A stretch of 34,805 bases of DNA from CAYRPN01 sp964426135 (GCA_964426135.1 CAYRPN010000058.1:1-34805); one strand, 5' to 3'; shown: positions 1 through 7,941, numbered from the stretch's first letter. A program made the numbers and translations. Notes: generated by a model from the sequence alone, not told the origin.

Positions 1-50
1 GGCTGTTTGCCCGACCCTCCCCCTGCCCCTCCCTGAAAGGGAGGGGAGTT
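1..50. repeat. GC-rich dispersed hairpin repeat, copy 1
   Basis: A pyrimidine-rich stretch ends in a 9-bp perfect hairpin: CCCCTCCCT at 26-34, loop GAA, AGGGAGGGG at 38-46. The whole block recurs at 31543-31591 in the same orientation with only three mismatches over about 49 bases. It lies upstream of the first gene, has no T-tract, and looks like a dispersed repeat rather than a classical terminator. Confidence 0.75.
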
Positions 51-89
51 CGAACTTTGCAGATCGGGAAGTTGTTTCGCACCGATTCC

Positions 90-174
90 TTAGCGGTTGG
101 GCCGAGTCGGCGAGGCCCACCCGTTCTTCGATCGCCCGATCCGGAGGGCCTCGCGGACTCGGCCCGACCGCTAA
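90..174. repeat. Long inverted repeat upstream of the thioesterase gene
   Basis: Two 29-base arms (90-118 and 146-174) are complementary at 27 of 29 positions, separated by 27 bases. The outer end of each arm is TTAGCGG, as in the inverted repeat at 1337-1428. The right arm ends 32 bases before the thioesterase start, so as RNA it could fold in the 5' leader. An open frame runs through it (from 57), but the encoded residues do not resemble the family N-terminus, so I treat it as non-coding. Confidence 0.65.
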
Positions 175-206
175 ACTGCTGCAACTTTTGCTCACACGGT
201 GTCATC

Positions 207-692
207 ATGGCCTACGAATTTAAAATCACGCGCCTCGTCGAGTTCTCCGAAACGGACATGGCCGGCATCGTGCACTTCACCAATTTCTTTTTTTACATGG
301 AGCAGGCGGAGCACGCGTTCTACCGCTCGCTGGGCCTGTCGGTGGTGATGAAAAGCGAGGGCCAGCACATCAGTTGGCCTCGCGTCAGTGCGTCGTGCGA
401 TTACCGCAAGCCGCTGCGGTTCGAGGATGAAGTGGAAATCCACCTGATCGTGCGCGAGAAGAAGGCGAAGGCGATTGTGTACGAGTTTGTGTTCCGCAGA
501 GTGGGGAAGGGGACAGGGGACAGGAGACAGGGGACAGCGACCGAGGCGGAGGAAGTGGCGCGCGGCGAACTGGTCGTCGTGTGCATCACGCGGGAAATAG
601 GTTCGGATACGATGCGTTCGATCACCATCCCCGCGGTGATCGCCGATCGGATCGACGAGGCGCCGCGCGAGTTGCTCGGCAAGAGGGACTGA
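207..692 (+). CDS. YbgC/4HBT-family acyl-CoA thioesterase with an in-frame repeat insertion
   Basis: Hotdog-fold acyl-CoA thioesterase of 161 residues, predicted to cleave acyl-CoA thioesters in the cytoplasm. The N-terminal motif SETDMAGIVHFTNF carries the family aspartate (D17) that acts in catalysis in YbgC relatives. I place the start at 207 because the family begins here; upstream in-frame residues fall in an inverted repeat. Oddity: residues about 99-111 (GKGTGDRRQG and flanks) are encoded by a short tandem repeat (502-536) inserted between two predicted beta strands; without it the protein would have the usual family length. The next gene starts 23 bases after the stop, and a CoA ligase follows, suggesting shared acyl-CoA chemistry. 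Substrate unknown. Confidence 0.85.
   Translation: MAYEFKITRLVEFSETDMAGIVHFTNFFFYMEQAEHAFYRSLGLSVVMKSEGQHISWPRVSASCDYRKPLRFEDEVEIHLIVREKKAKAIVYEFVFRRVGKGTGDRRQGTATEAEEVARGELVVVCITREIGSDTMRSITIPAVIADRIDEAPRELLGKRD
502..536. repeat. Heptanucleotide tandem array inside the thioesterase gene
   Basis: Four units of GGGGACA (509-515, 516-522, 523-529 with one change, 530-536) follow one degenerate unit (502-508). The unit length of 7 is not a multiple of three, so gain or loss of a unit would change the frame. The array resembles the intergenic AGAGGAC heptads at 14484-14511. Confidence 0.85.
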
Positions 693-715
693 TGTTTCAA
701 CTGGAAGGATCTCTC

Positions 716-1321
716 ATGGCAACGCAGGCACAGGCATCCTCCGCCGGCATGAGCTGGCTTTACTTCGCGTTTCTCACCGTCGCGTCGTGGGGCGTTTACG
801 GCATCCTCCTGCACAAAGGCTCCGTCGGCATGAAGGCGCCCGGCAGCACCGAGGGCGTCGACATCCTGCGCTACAAGGCGTTTCTCTTTGTCGGCGTGGC
901 GTACTTTCTCGTGGCGATTGTCGCGCCGGCGGCGCTGCTCATGATGAAGGGCGCGGCTTGGACGTTTCCGAGCAAGGGCCTGTGGCTTTCGCTAGTGGCG
1001 GGCATTGTCGGCGCGGTCGGCGCGTTCGGCGTGCTGCTGGCGTTCGGCGCGGGCGGCTCGCCCACCGTGGTCATGTCGATCATCTTCGCCGGCGCGCCCG
1101 TGGTGAACTCGCTGGTGCTGGTGTTCGCGATCGACAAGACGTACAGCCAGGTGGGCCCTGGCTTCTGGATCGGCATCGTGCTCGCCGCGGCGGGGGGGTT
1201 CATGGTGACCTACTTCCGCCCGCCAGCGCCGAAAGTGGCGCACGGCAAGCCCGCGATCACCGCGCCGGCGACGGCGGCAACATCGCCCAGCGCCGCGCCG
1301 GAGACGAAGAAGGTGGTGTGA
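716..1321 (+). CDS. Small integral membrane protein, EamA/DMT-like
   Basis: Protein of 201 residues with about five hydrophobic segments (near residues 10-28, 58-80, 88-113, 118-138 and 148-165) and a soluble Pro/Ala-rich tail. The repeated glycine- and alanine-rich helices resemble half of a drug/metabolite transporter (EamA type), but I recognise no substrate motif. The start at 716 is preceded by GGAAGGA at 703-709 with good spacing; an alternative ATG at 692 overlaps the thioesterase stop (TGATG). It is probably cotranscribed with the thioesterase. Transport function is inferred only from topology. Confidence 0.75.
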   Translation: MATQAQASSAGMSWLYFAFLTVASWGVYGILLHKGSVGMKAPGSTEGVDILRYKAFLFVGVAYFLVAIVAPAALLMMKGAAWTFPSKGLWLSLVAGIVGAVGAFGVLLAFGAGGSPTVVMSIIFAGAPVVNSLVLVFAIDKTYSQVGPGFWIGIVLAAAGGFMVTYFRPPAPKVAHGKPAITAPATAATSPSAAPETKKVV

Positions 1322-1336
1322 GCGCGTCGTTCACTT

Positions 1337-1428
1337 GTTTAGCGGAAACGCCGAAGGCGTCTGGACGAACGCCCCGCGGTGGCGACTCAAGGGTGGACCG
1401 CCAGACGCCTGCGGCGTTTCCGCTAAAC
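1337..1428. repeat. Inverted repeat pair, TTTAGCG hairpin family
   Basis: Arms at 1337-1364 and 1401-1428 are complementary over 28 bases with one mismatch. Each arm starts with GTTTAGCGG and itself holds a small hairpin (ACGCC-GAA-GGCGT on the left, ACGCC-TGC-GGCGT on the right). The single hairpins at 19048 and 23228 share the GTTTAGCG foot and GAA loop. The pair fills the gap between the membrane protein and the CoA ligase and could also terminate transcription, but there is no T-tract. Confidence 0.7.
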
Positions 1429-1542
1429 GCATTGACGACGCCGCTGGTTGGCGCGTCAGGGGCGTCGTCGAGTGCCGGCGAGGCTTCATCGATACGCGCC
1501 TGTCGATTGTGAACAAATCACCGGCGTCGGTCTCGTCATCCC

Positions 1543-2814
1543 ATGCCCGATTCCCCGCCAGCCCGCGCCGCCATCCGTGACGATCAGTTGCGCAAGCTGC
1601 GCGCCTTGATCGCGGCGATCGTGCCGGGCAATCGCTTCTATTCGCCGCGTCTTGCAAAGGCGGGCATCACGGCCAGTCTCGCGAGCCTCGAAGATTTCTC
1701 CACGCGGATGCCGTTCACCACCAAGCAGGAACTGGCGGAAGATCAGATCGCGCATCCGCCCTACGGCTCGGTGCTCACCTTTCCGCTCGATCAGTACACG
1801 CGCTTCTGCCAGACCAGCGGCACCACGCGGGCGCCGATCCGCTGGCTGGACACGAATGAAAGCTGGGCGTGGATGGTCGGCAACTGGCGGCACGTGTTCG
1901 ACGCCGCCGGCGTCGGGCGCGGCGATCGGGTGCTGTTCACGTTTTCGTTCGGGCCGTTCCTTGGTTTCTGGCTGGCGTTTGAGTGCGCGGCCAAGCTCGG
2001 CTGCCTGTGCATTCCCGGCGGGGGGCTGAGCAGCGATGCCCGCCTCCGCATGCTCATCGACAACGACGCGAACGTGCTCTGCTGCACGCCAACCTACGCG
2101 ATCCGCCTCGCCGAGTCCGCGGCGGAAGCGGGCGTTGATCTGCATCGCGCTCGGGTGAAAACGATCATCGTCGCCGGCGAACCGGGCGGCAGCATTCCCG
2201 CCGTGCGCCAGCGCATCGAAGCGCTCTGGAACGGCGCGAAGGTGATCGATCATCACGGCATGACGGAAGTCGGCCCCGTGAGCTACCCCAGCGCGACGCA
2301 TGCCGATTCCCTCTGCGTGATCGAGTCTTCGTACATCGCGGAGGTGATCGATCCGGTCACCACGCAGCCGGCGAAGGACGGCGAGATCGGCGAGTTGGTG
2401 CTGACGAATCTGGGCCGGACGGGTTCGCCGCTGCTGCGCTATCGCACGGGCGATCTGGTGAAGCCGGTGTGGTCGGAGCGCGGCGATGTCATGCTCGTCG
2501 GCGGGATCATTGGCCGCAGCGATGACATGGTCGTGGTGCGCAGCGTCAACGTTTTTCCAAGCGCGGTGGATCAGGTGATGCGCTCGCACGCCGACGTGGC
2601 CGAGTATCGTGTGGAGGTGTTCCAGGATCGCGGCATGACGGAACTGCGCATGCAGGTGGAACCGACGGCGGCATGCGTGGACGGCGCAGGATTGCTGCGA
2701 AAATTGGAGCAGGATCTGCGCGGCGCGATTGCGCTACGTATCCCGTTGGCGCTCGTTCCTGCCGACAGCCTGCCGCGGTTTGAGATGAAGGCGAAGCGGT
2801 GGGTGAGGATTTAG
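1543..2814 (+). CDS. Phenylacetate-CoA ligase-like AMP-forming synthetase
   Basis: ANL-superfamily adenylating enzyme of 423 residues, similar in size and order of motifs to PaaK-type phenylacetate-CoA ligases. Visible motifs are the phosphate-binding loop QTSGTTRAPIRW near residue 88, the HHGMTEVGP adenine/hydroxyl motif near 241, and the RYRTGDLVKP hinge region with the ribose-binding aspartate near 303; a small C-terminal domain with GRSDDMVVVRSVNVFPS follows. It would activate a carboxylic acid to its acyl-CoA via an acyl-AMP. With the upstream thioesterase it suggests handling of aromatic or similar acids, but no degradation genes are present and the true substrate is open. Confidence 0.85.
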   Translation: MPDSPPARAAIRDDQLRKLRALIAAIVPGNRFYSPRLAKAGITASLASLEDFSTRMPFTTKQELAEDQIAHPPYGSVLTFPLDQYTRFCQTSGTTRAPIRWLDTNESWAWMVGNWRHVFDAAGVGRGDRVLFTFSFGPFLGFWLAFECAAKLGCLCIPGGGLSSDARLRMLIDNDANVLCCTPTYAIRLAESAAEAGVDLHRARVKTIIVAGEPGGSIPAVRQRIEALWNGAKVIDHHGMTEVGPVSYPSATHADSLCVIESSYIAEVIDPVTTQPAKDGEIGELVLTNLGRTGSPLLRYRTGDLVKPVWSERGDVMLVGGIIGRSDDMVVVRSVNVFPSAVDQVMRSHADVAEYRVEVFQDRGMTELRMQVEPTAACVDGAGLLRKLEQDLRGAIALRIPLALVPADSLPRFEMKAKRWVRI

Positions 2815-2825
2815 TTTCAGAGTTT

Positions 2826-2930
2826 GTAGGGTGGGTTGAGTCCGCGAAACCCACCATTCGCGGCCAATAAACACGACGTAACTCCTTCCTACGGTGCTGG
2901 TGGATTTCGCCGAGCCTCAACCCACCCTAC
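2826..2930. repeat. BIME-like pair of GTAG-REP hairpins (types A and B)
   Basis: The A-type hairpin at 2826-2855 reads GTAG, then stem GGTGGGTT, loop GAGTCCGCGA, stem AACCCACC. The B-type hairpin at 2899-2930 is inverted, with one stem mismatch and a loop containing the complement of GAGGCTCGGCG, and ends in CTAC. The element fills the gap between the CoA ligase and the ABC ATPase. The same family occurs at 7014-7112, 11355-11387, 20484-20596 and 34137-34166. Confidence 0.85.
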
Positions 2931-2970
2931 TTCTTTGCTGCTCTGTAGCTCCGACACTTTGAAACTCCCC

Positions 2971-3648
2971 ATGCTTCTCGAACTTCACAACGTAACCAAG
3001 CAGTACCCCGCGGTGGACGGCATCGCGCCGCCTCCGGTGCTGCGCGAAATCAGTCTGAGCGTAGCCGCGGGGGAGTCCGTGGCGATCGTCGGCCCCAGCG
3101 GCTGCGGCAAGAGCACGCTGCTGCACATCATCGGCACGCTCGATGAACCTACCGGCGGCCAAGTGCTGCTGACCGGTCGCGACCTGACCGCGATGAGGGC
3201 CGACGATCTGGCGCTGCTGCGCAATAGCGAGATCGGCTTCATCTTCCAGATGCATCACCTGCTGCCGCAGTGTTCCGTGCTGGAGAACGTGCTGATTCCG
3301 ACGCTGGTTCACCAAAGCGGATCGTCGAAGGAAGTCGAAGACCGCGCCCGCCGGCTCCTGAAGCGCGTGGGGCTGGAGCATCGTCTTTCGCATCGCCCGT
3401 CGCAGCTTTCCGGCGGCGAGTGCCAGCGCGTCGCCGTCGTGCGAGCCTTGATCAACCAGCCGAAGCTGCTGCTGGCGGATGAGCCCACCGGCGCGCTGGA
3501 CCAGGCGACGGCGGAGAACCTTTCGCAGTTGCTTCTCGATCTGAACAAGGAAGAAGGCGTGACGCTGATCGTGGTGACGCATGCGATGAGCCTGGCGCAG
3601 CGGATGTCGCGGGTGTTTGAGCTGCGAGGCGGATCGCTGGTTTTCTAG
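2971..3648 (+). CDS. LolD/MacB-type ABC transporter ATPase
   Basis: ATPase of 225 residues of the LolD/MacB/FtsE branch. Walker A is GPSGCGKST (41-49), the Q-loop is IFQMHHLLP, the signature is LSGGECQR, Walker B is LLLADEPTG and the switch histidine is in VVTH. This branch powers lipoprotein release or export from the inner membrane rather than import. The start at 2971 gives the family N-terminus MLLELHNVTKQY; the longer open frame upstream runs through the REP pair. No partner permease (LolC/E or MacB-like) lies in the window, so the ATPase is orphaned here. The PilZ-REC gene follows on the same strand. Confidence 0.9.
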   Translation: MLLELHNVTKQYPAVDGIAPPPVLREISLSVAAGESVAIVGPSGCGKSTLLHIIGTLDEPTGGQVLLTGRDLTAMRADDLALLRNSEIGFIFQMHHLLPQCSVLENVLIPTLVHQSGSSKEVEDRARRLLKRVGLEHRLSHRPSQLSGGECQRVAVVRALINQPKLLLADEPTGALDQATAENLSQLLLDLNKEEGVTLIVVTHAMSLAQRMSRVFELRGGSLVF

Positions 3649-3789
3649 GCGTGTCCACGATGGTTTATGACGACTGTGCGGGGCTTGCGGGTGTCCGTTG
3701 CGTCTTCGTGCCGATACGTCGCACCTGTTGCGATGAAAGTCGCGTTCCGGACCGACCTTCCTGATGCGGGGTTCACTGGGAGATTGAAG

Positions 3790-4971
3790 GTGGCAAAGAC
3801 TGAGCAACATCCCCAGGGCATCAAGACCATTCGCCTATCTCAACGCGAACTGGCCGCTGTTCTGGAAGAGATCGAAAGTCTCGGCGGCGGCGAGGCCGTG
3901 GCGCAACTGCGCTGTGAGCCGCGCGTCCCTTTGGCCGACGCCGCGCCGATGCTGATCCGCGTGAGCCATCCCGGCGGATCGACGGTGGAACTGGTCGTCA
4001 AGGCGCGCAATCTAAGTTCCATGGGCATCGGTTTCATCATCGGATCCTTTCTTTACGCCGGCACGACGGTGACGGTGTATCTTGCGCGTCGCGATGGTCA
4101 GCCGCAGGCGGTGCCTGGCCGGGTGGTGCGATGCGTTCACATTCGCGGCCTGGTTCACGACGTGGGCGTTCGATTCGACAAGGCGATCGATCTGTCGCAG
4201 ATCGTTGAAAGTCACGAGGACGGCGACGTGCAGATGCGCAAGGCCGAGAACCTGCCGCAGTTCGACGGGAACCTGCTGTACATCGATCCTTCGCCCGACG
4301 ACCGGGATCTGATGTCGTTCGTGCTTGGCCGGTTGGGCCTGGTGGTGGACCTGGCGGGGTCCGCTGAAGCAGGCCTGGAGATGGCGGCGAAGCGGTTGTA
4401 CGACGGCATTCTGGTCGACCTGCGGACGCGCGACATCGACGCCAAGACGTTGCCGGAGATCCTGCGCAAGAGGAACTATCCCGGCCCGATTGTGGCGGTT
4501 TCCGTCACGGACTCGCCCGAGGATGAAGCAGCCGCGATCGATGTCGGCTACAGCTATCTGCTGTCCAAGCCGCTGCGGCAGGATTCCACCGTCCGCCTGG
4601 CGGAACGCTACCTGCGCCGCCGCCTGCGCGGCGGGGACGCGGAAAACGTCAAGCCGATGCTGAGCCAGTTCTGGAGCGATGTCGAGATGCGGCCGCTGAT
4701 TCTCCGCTTCCTCGGCCGGCTGGAACAGAACGTCGGCAAAATGACCCGGTTCCTCGCCGAGAAAAATCTCTGTGCGCTCGAACAGACCTGCGGCGATCTG
4801 GTCAGCGCGGCCGCGGGTTACGGTTTTCCGCAGGTGGCCGAGTTGGTCGAGTCGGTGAAGATGCTCTGCAATCTGAAGAGCCCGATGGATCAGATCACGC
4901 GCACGGTCGAGGAACTGGTCAAACTCTGTGACGCCGCGATGGGTGTGCGCCGGGCGGCTGAATCGAAGTGA
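3790..4971 (+). CDS. PilZ - receiver - degenerate HPt-like signalling protein
   Basis: Three-part cytoplasmic protein of 393 residues. A PilZ domain (about 36-135) has both c-di-GMP binding motifs: RCEPR (41-45) and NLSSMG (74-79). A receiver domain (about 161-280) has the phosphoacceptor candidate D210 in ILVDL and the conserved lysine in SKP (K260). The C-terminal helical part (285-390) resembles HPt domains around AAGYGF (341-346), but the position expected for the phosphorylated histidine is G335 and the usual lysine is valine. It may couple c-di-GMP to a phosphorelay without itself being a phosphotransfer protein. The GTG at 3790 has GGGAG upstream; an in-frame ATG at 3667 would add 41 unconserved-looking residues. 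Confidence 0.85.
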   Translation: MAKTEQHPQGIKTIRLSQRELAAVLEEIESLGGGEAVAQLRCEPRVPLADAAPMLIRVSHPGGSTVELVVKARNLSSMGIGFIIGSFLYAGTTVTVYLARRDGQPQAVPGRVVRCVHIRGLVHDVGVRFDKAIDLSQIVESHEDGDVQMRKAENLPQFDGNLLYIDPSPDDRDLMSFVLGRLGLVVDLAGSAEAGLEMAAKRLYDGILVDLRTRDIDAKTLPEILRKRNYPGPIVAVSVTDSPEDEAAAIDVGYSYLLSKPLRQDSTVRLAERYLRRRLRGGDAENVKPMLSQFWSDVEMRPLILRFLGRLEQNVGKMTRFLAEKNLCALEQTCGDLVSAAAGYGFPQVAELVESVKMLCNLKSPMDQITRTVEELVKLCDAAMGVRRAAESK

Positions 4972-5012
4972 GCCGCGCCGCAAAGCTCAAGCGGCAGTGA
5001 TCCGCAGTCATC

Positions 5013-5939
5013 TCAAGCCCGAGCCTCCAACTGCAGCACTTGGTCCTCGGCGTGATAGCTCGATCGCACCAGCGGGCCGCTTTCCACGTGGCGGAACCCG
5101 ATCGCCTCGCCCACCTGCTTGAAATGCACGAATTGCGCGGGCGTGACCCAGCGCGTGATCGGCAGATGTTCGCGCGTCGGCTGCAGGTACTGCCCGATGG
5201 TGAGAATATCGCACGATCCGTGCGGCGTTCGCGTGCCTTCGGTGACGTCGCGCATCAGTTCTTCCACTTCCTCGTCGCGCTCGCCGATGCCCACCATGAT
5301 GCCGGTCTTCACCGTGAGTCCCTGCGCCTTGGCGCGGGCGAGCAATTCGATGGAGCGCTCGTACTTCGCCTGCGGGCGCACCACGAAATAGAGTCGCGGC
5401 ACCGTCTCCATGTTGTGGTTGAGAATTTCCGGTCGCTCGTCGAGTACGAGTTGCAGCGCATCCCAGTCGCCGCAGAAGTCAGGGATGAGCACTTCCACGC
5501 TGGTCTGCGGCGAGGCTTCGCGGATGCGTCGCACGGTTTCCGCCCAGATGGCGGCGCCGCCGTCATCGAGTTCATCCCGGTTGACGCTGGTGATGACGAT
5601 GTGCTTGAGGTTCAGGAGTTTCGCGGCTTCACCGACGCGGCGGGGTTCGTCGGTGTCGAGCACGGGAGGCCGGCCGGTGGCGATGTGGCAGAAGCCGCAG
5701 CTTCGCGTGCAGACGTCGCCGAGGATCATGATCGTGGCGGTGCCGCGCTCCCAGCATTCGCCCATGTTGGGGCATCGCGCCGATTCGCAGACGGTGTGCA
5801 GGCGGTGCTCGTCGACGATCTGGCGCAGCGCGGTGTAGCCCGCGCCGCCGGGCAGGCGGGCCCGCAGCCAGTCGGGTTTCTTGCGGCGCACGTAGTCCCG
5901 GCCGGCGTTGTCGAGGATGAATGGGGTCAGGGAAATCAT
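5013..5939 (-). CDS. lipA: Lipoyl synthase
   Basis: Radical-SAM lipoyl synthase of 308 residues, which inserts two sulfurs into protein-bound octanoate to make lipoyl cofactor. Both iron-sulfur sites are complete: auxiliary cluster C51, C56, C62 (CESARCPNMGEC) and radical-SAM cluster C77, C81, C84 (CTRSCGFC). The C-terminal VRSSYHAED carries the RSSY serine that ligates the auxiliary cluster. I use the ATG at 5939; an in-frame GTG at 5987 overlaps the stop of the upstream gene by four bases (GTGA) and could be used with translational coupling. It converges with the PilZ gene across 41 bases with no obvious terminator. The octanoyltransferase lipB is not in the window. Confidence 0.95.
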   Translation of the reverse strand: MISLTPFILDNAGRDYVRRKKPDWLRARLPGGAGYTALRQIVDEHRLHTVCESARCPNMGECWERGTATIMILGDVCTRSCGFCHIATGRPPVLDTDEPRRVGEAAKLLNLKHIVITSVNRDELDDGGAAIWAETVRRIREASPQTSVEVLIPDFCGDWDALQLVLDERPEILNHNMETVPRLYFVVRPQAKYERSIELLARAKAQGLTVKTGIMVGIGERDEEVEELMRDVTEGTRTPHGSCDILTIGQYLQPTREHLPITRWVTPAQFVHFKQVGEAIGFRHVESGPLVRSSYHAEDQVLQLEARA

Positions 5940-5983
5940 CGGCAACAGTGTAGCGGCGATCGCTCCGCGGCTCCGCGCTTGGG

Positions 5984-6988
5984 TCACTTCTTCGGCTGGC
6001 CTTCGCCCAGTTTCGCGCGGATCGGGTCGTGGTGTTTGGACATGTAGTAGAAGGAATGGACCACCGTGTGTTCACCGAGGCAGAATTGGAACTGGATGCG
6101 ATACCCGCCGCGGGGCCACTCGGGGCCTTGCAGTTTCAACGCGTTGATCACGGTGGAAACGCTTTCGCCGGGTTTGAGCGTCGTGGGTTTCACCGAGTTG
6201 CTTACGCCCTTGCTGCCGGGGACGACGTAGCTCTTGTTCTGGCATTCGATGACCAGGCTTTCGTTCCAGAGAATGTCCTTGCCATCGGTGAGCAAAGCGG
6301 GGATTTCGACTGGCTGGTCGCTCTTGTTGGTGACGGTGATGGTGTATTCGCCGTCGCCGTCGGGGTTGGTCCACTGAATCGCCTGCTTGGGCGGGACGGG
6401 CGTCACCGTCAGCGCGACATTCGCGCCAGCCAGCAGCACGGGCCTGCCCGTCGCGATGCAGCGCAGAGCCTTCACATCACCGGGGGCGCCGCCGGGAATT
6501 GACCACGCGTCCTTGCCCAGCGTCGCCCACGGCGAGACGAGCTTGCCATCTTTCACGGTCCATCCCGCCGGCAGGGCGCACACCTGCTTCGCCGCGGCGG
6601 AGTTCTTCTCGTTCGCTTCCTCGATCGCCTTCACCGTGATGCCGCCCTGCACCGCGCTTGCGGCGACGAGGCAGGTCTTGCCCTGCGGAAACGTCGGCGG
6701 CGCCGGCTGCCGCGCCACGTGTGAAAGTTCGAGCCTGTCGCCTTTCTTTGCCGGCCCGCGCAGCGATTCCTCCACGATCAGCGTCAGCCGATGCGTGTAC
6801 ATCGGCGGAAACGACTGGCCCACGGGGCCGGCCTTCACTGCTTCGAGCTTGCCGATCACCACGTACTGCGCTCCGCCCCAGCGCTGGATCGCCGCGGGGT
6901 CGAGCTTCACTTCATCGTCGGCGGCCCTCGCCAAAGCGGGAAACGTAGCGAACAGTAAAGCAAAAACAGCGATACGGTGAATCGACAT
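5984..6988 (-). CDS. Secreted protein of unknown function
   Basis: Protein of 334 residues with a signal peptide (MSIHRIAVFALLFATFPALARA, cleavage near ARA-AD). No enzyme motif is recognised. The C-terminal half, around YTITVTNKSDQPVEIPALL and LKPGESVSTVINALKLQ, looks like an immunoglobulin-like beta-sandwich, and the first third (YVVIGKLEAVKAG ... LRGPAKKGDRLELSH) recalls secreted planctomycete proteins with an OB- or NTR-like fold. Two spaced cysteines in the middle and two in the C-terminal part could form disulfides. The ATG at 6988 follows GGAG; a longer frame to 7042 runs into the REP pair and is rejected. It lies directly upstream of lipA. Confidence 0.75.
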   Translation of the reverse strand: MSIHRIAVFALLFATFPALARAADDEVKLDPAAIQRWGGAQYVVIGKLEAVKAGPVGQSFPPMYTHRLTLIVEESLRGPAKKGDRLELSHVARQPAPPTFPQGKTCLVAASAVQGGITVKAIEEANEKNSAAAKQVCALPAGWTVKDGKLVSPWATLGKDAWSIPGGAPGDVKALRCIATGRPVLLAGANVALTVTPVPPKQAIQWTNPDGDGEYTITVTNKSDQPVEIPALLTDGKDILWNESLVIECQNKSYVVPGSKGVSNSVKPTTLKPGESVSTVINALKLQGPEWPRGGYRIQFQFCLGEHTVVHSFYYMSKHHDPIRAKLGEGQPKK

Positions 6989-7013
6989 GGGAGTGCTCCA
7001 ATGAAGGCATTCG

Positions 7014-7112
7014 GTAGGGTGGGCCAAGTCCGCGCGGCCCACCGTGTTGCGCTTTGTTCGCCATGACAGTGTGCAGAGTGGTGGGCCGGCGCCGAGCCTT
7101 GGCCCACCCTAC
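7014..7112. repeat. BIME-like pair of GTAG-REP hairpins (types A and B)
   Basis: The A-type hairpin at 7014-7043 reads GTAG, stem GGTGGGCC, loop AAGTCCGCGC, stem GGCCCACC. The inverted B-type hairpin at 7080-7112 has the same stem with a 13-base loop containing the complement of AAGGCTCGGCG, ending in CTAC. The stem differs from the copies at 2826 and 34137 by two compensatory changes (CC/GG for TT/AA). It separates the secreted-protein gene from the ABC importer. Confidence 0.9.
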
Positions 7113-7170
7113 GCAAGGCTACTACGCAAGGCTACGCACGGCGGGGCTGCGCAAGTCATCGTACTCTCGC

Positions 7171-7941
7171 CTACCGCTCCGCGCCCAGCCCGCGCCGGGC
7201 GCGCACGCGCTGCTCGATCACGCCGAACACGCTCTTGTCGATGAGCAGGCCCAGGGCGATGGTGATGAGCATGATGGCGACGACCTGAGCGGCGTCGTTG
7301 AGTTCCCGGCCCATGTGCAACAGAAAGCCGAGCCCCAGCGTGCTGCGGATCAGTTCCGCCGACACCGCGCCGTGCCAGCCCAGCGTCCAGCCGAGTTTCA
7401 TGCCGGTGACGATGCTGGGCAGGGCGGCGGGCAGCACGACGCGGTAGGTGATGGCGTAACGCGGCGTGCCGAGCGTGCGTGCGGCGCGCAGAAACAGCGG
7501 CGGCACGTTGGCGATGCCGTCGGCGACGGCGACGGCAATGCCGCCGACCGAACTCATCACGATCACGAAATAGATCGAGGTATCGGTCAGGCCGAAGGCA
7601 AGCAAAGAGATGGGCACCCATGCGGCGCTGGGCAGCGTCTGCAATCCAAGCAGAAGCGAGCGCAGACAGTCCCGCGCCGCGGCGCTGGCGCCCATGATGA
7701 CGCCTAGAAACAAGCCCAGTACTGCGGAGACGCCGAAGCCGCCGATCATGCGCAGCAGCGTGGCGCGGATGGAGCGCACGAGGACGCCGTCGTTAAATAA
7801 TTCGCCGGTGCGGCGAAGCACGTCGGCGGGACTGGGCAGGAGGTGGCTGGGCAGGCCGCTGAAACTAGATGCCATCTGCCAGGCTAGTATCAGAGCCAGA
7901 AAGAAGAGCCAGACGCGCAGGTGTCGATTCATAGCGTTCAC
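7171..7941 (-). CDS. ABC importer permease, SsuC/TauC/NrtB type
   Basis: Inner-membrane permease of 256 residues with about six transmembrane segments. The cytoplasmic EAA loop that docks with the ATPase is visible as AARTLGTPRYAITYRVVLPAALP (near 154-176). Family and length fit permeases for sulfonates, taurine, nitrate or related small anions. It is the last gene of the importer operon; its start overlaps the end of the ATPase gene by 77 bases, unusually long. A second ATG at 7932 is possible but does not remove the overlap, because the first membrane helix is also encoded inside it. Confidence 0.9.
   Translation of the reverse strand: MNAMNRHLRVWLFFLALILAWQMASSFSGLPSHLLPSPADVLRRTGELFNDGVLVRSIRATLLRMIGGFGVSAVLGLFLGVIMGASAAARDCLRSLLLGLQTLPSAAWVPISLLAFGLTDTSIYFVIVMSSVGGIAVAVADGIANVPPLFLRAARTLGTPRYAITYRVVLPAALPSIVTGMKLGWTLGWHGAVSAELIRSTLGLGFLLHMGRELNDAAQVVAIMLITIALGLLIDKSVFGVIEQRVRARRGLGAER

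Noticed and set aside
1331..1657. Open frames across the 1337-1428 inverted repeat
   Set aside because: Both strands are open only because the repeat is GC-rich; the frames end inside the CoA ligase gene and have no start signals.
5040..6047. Plus-strand open frame (335 codons) opposite lipA
   Set aside because: The minus strand carries complete lipoyl synthase motifs; the plus product is compositionally shadow-like and has no recognisable domain.
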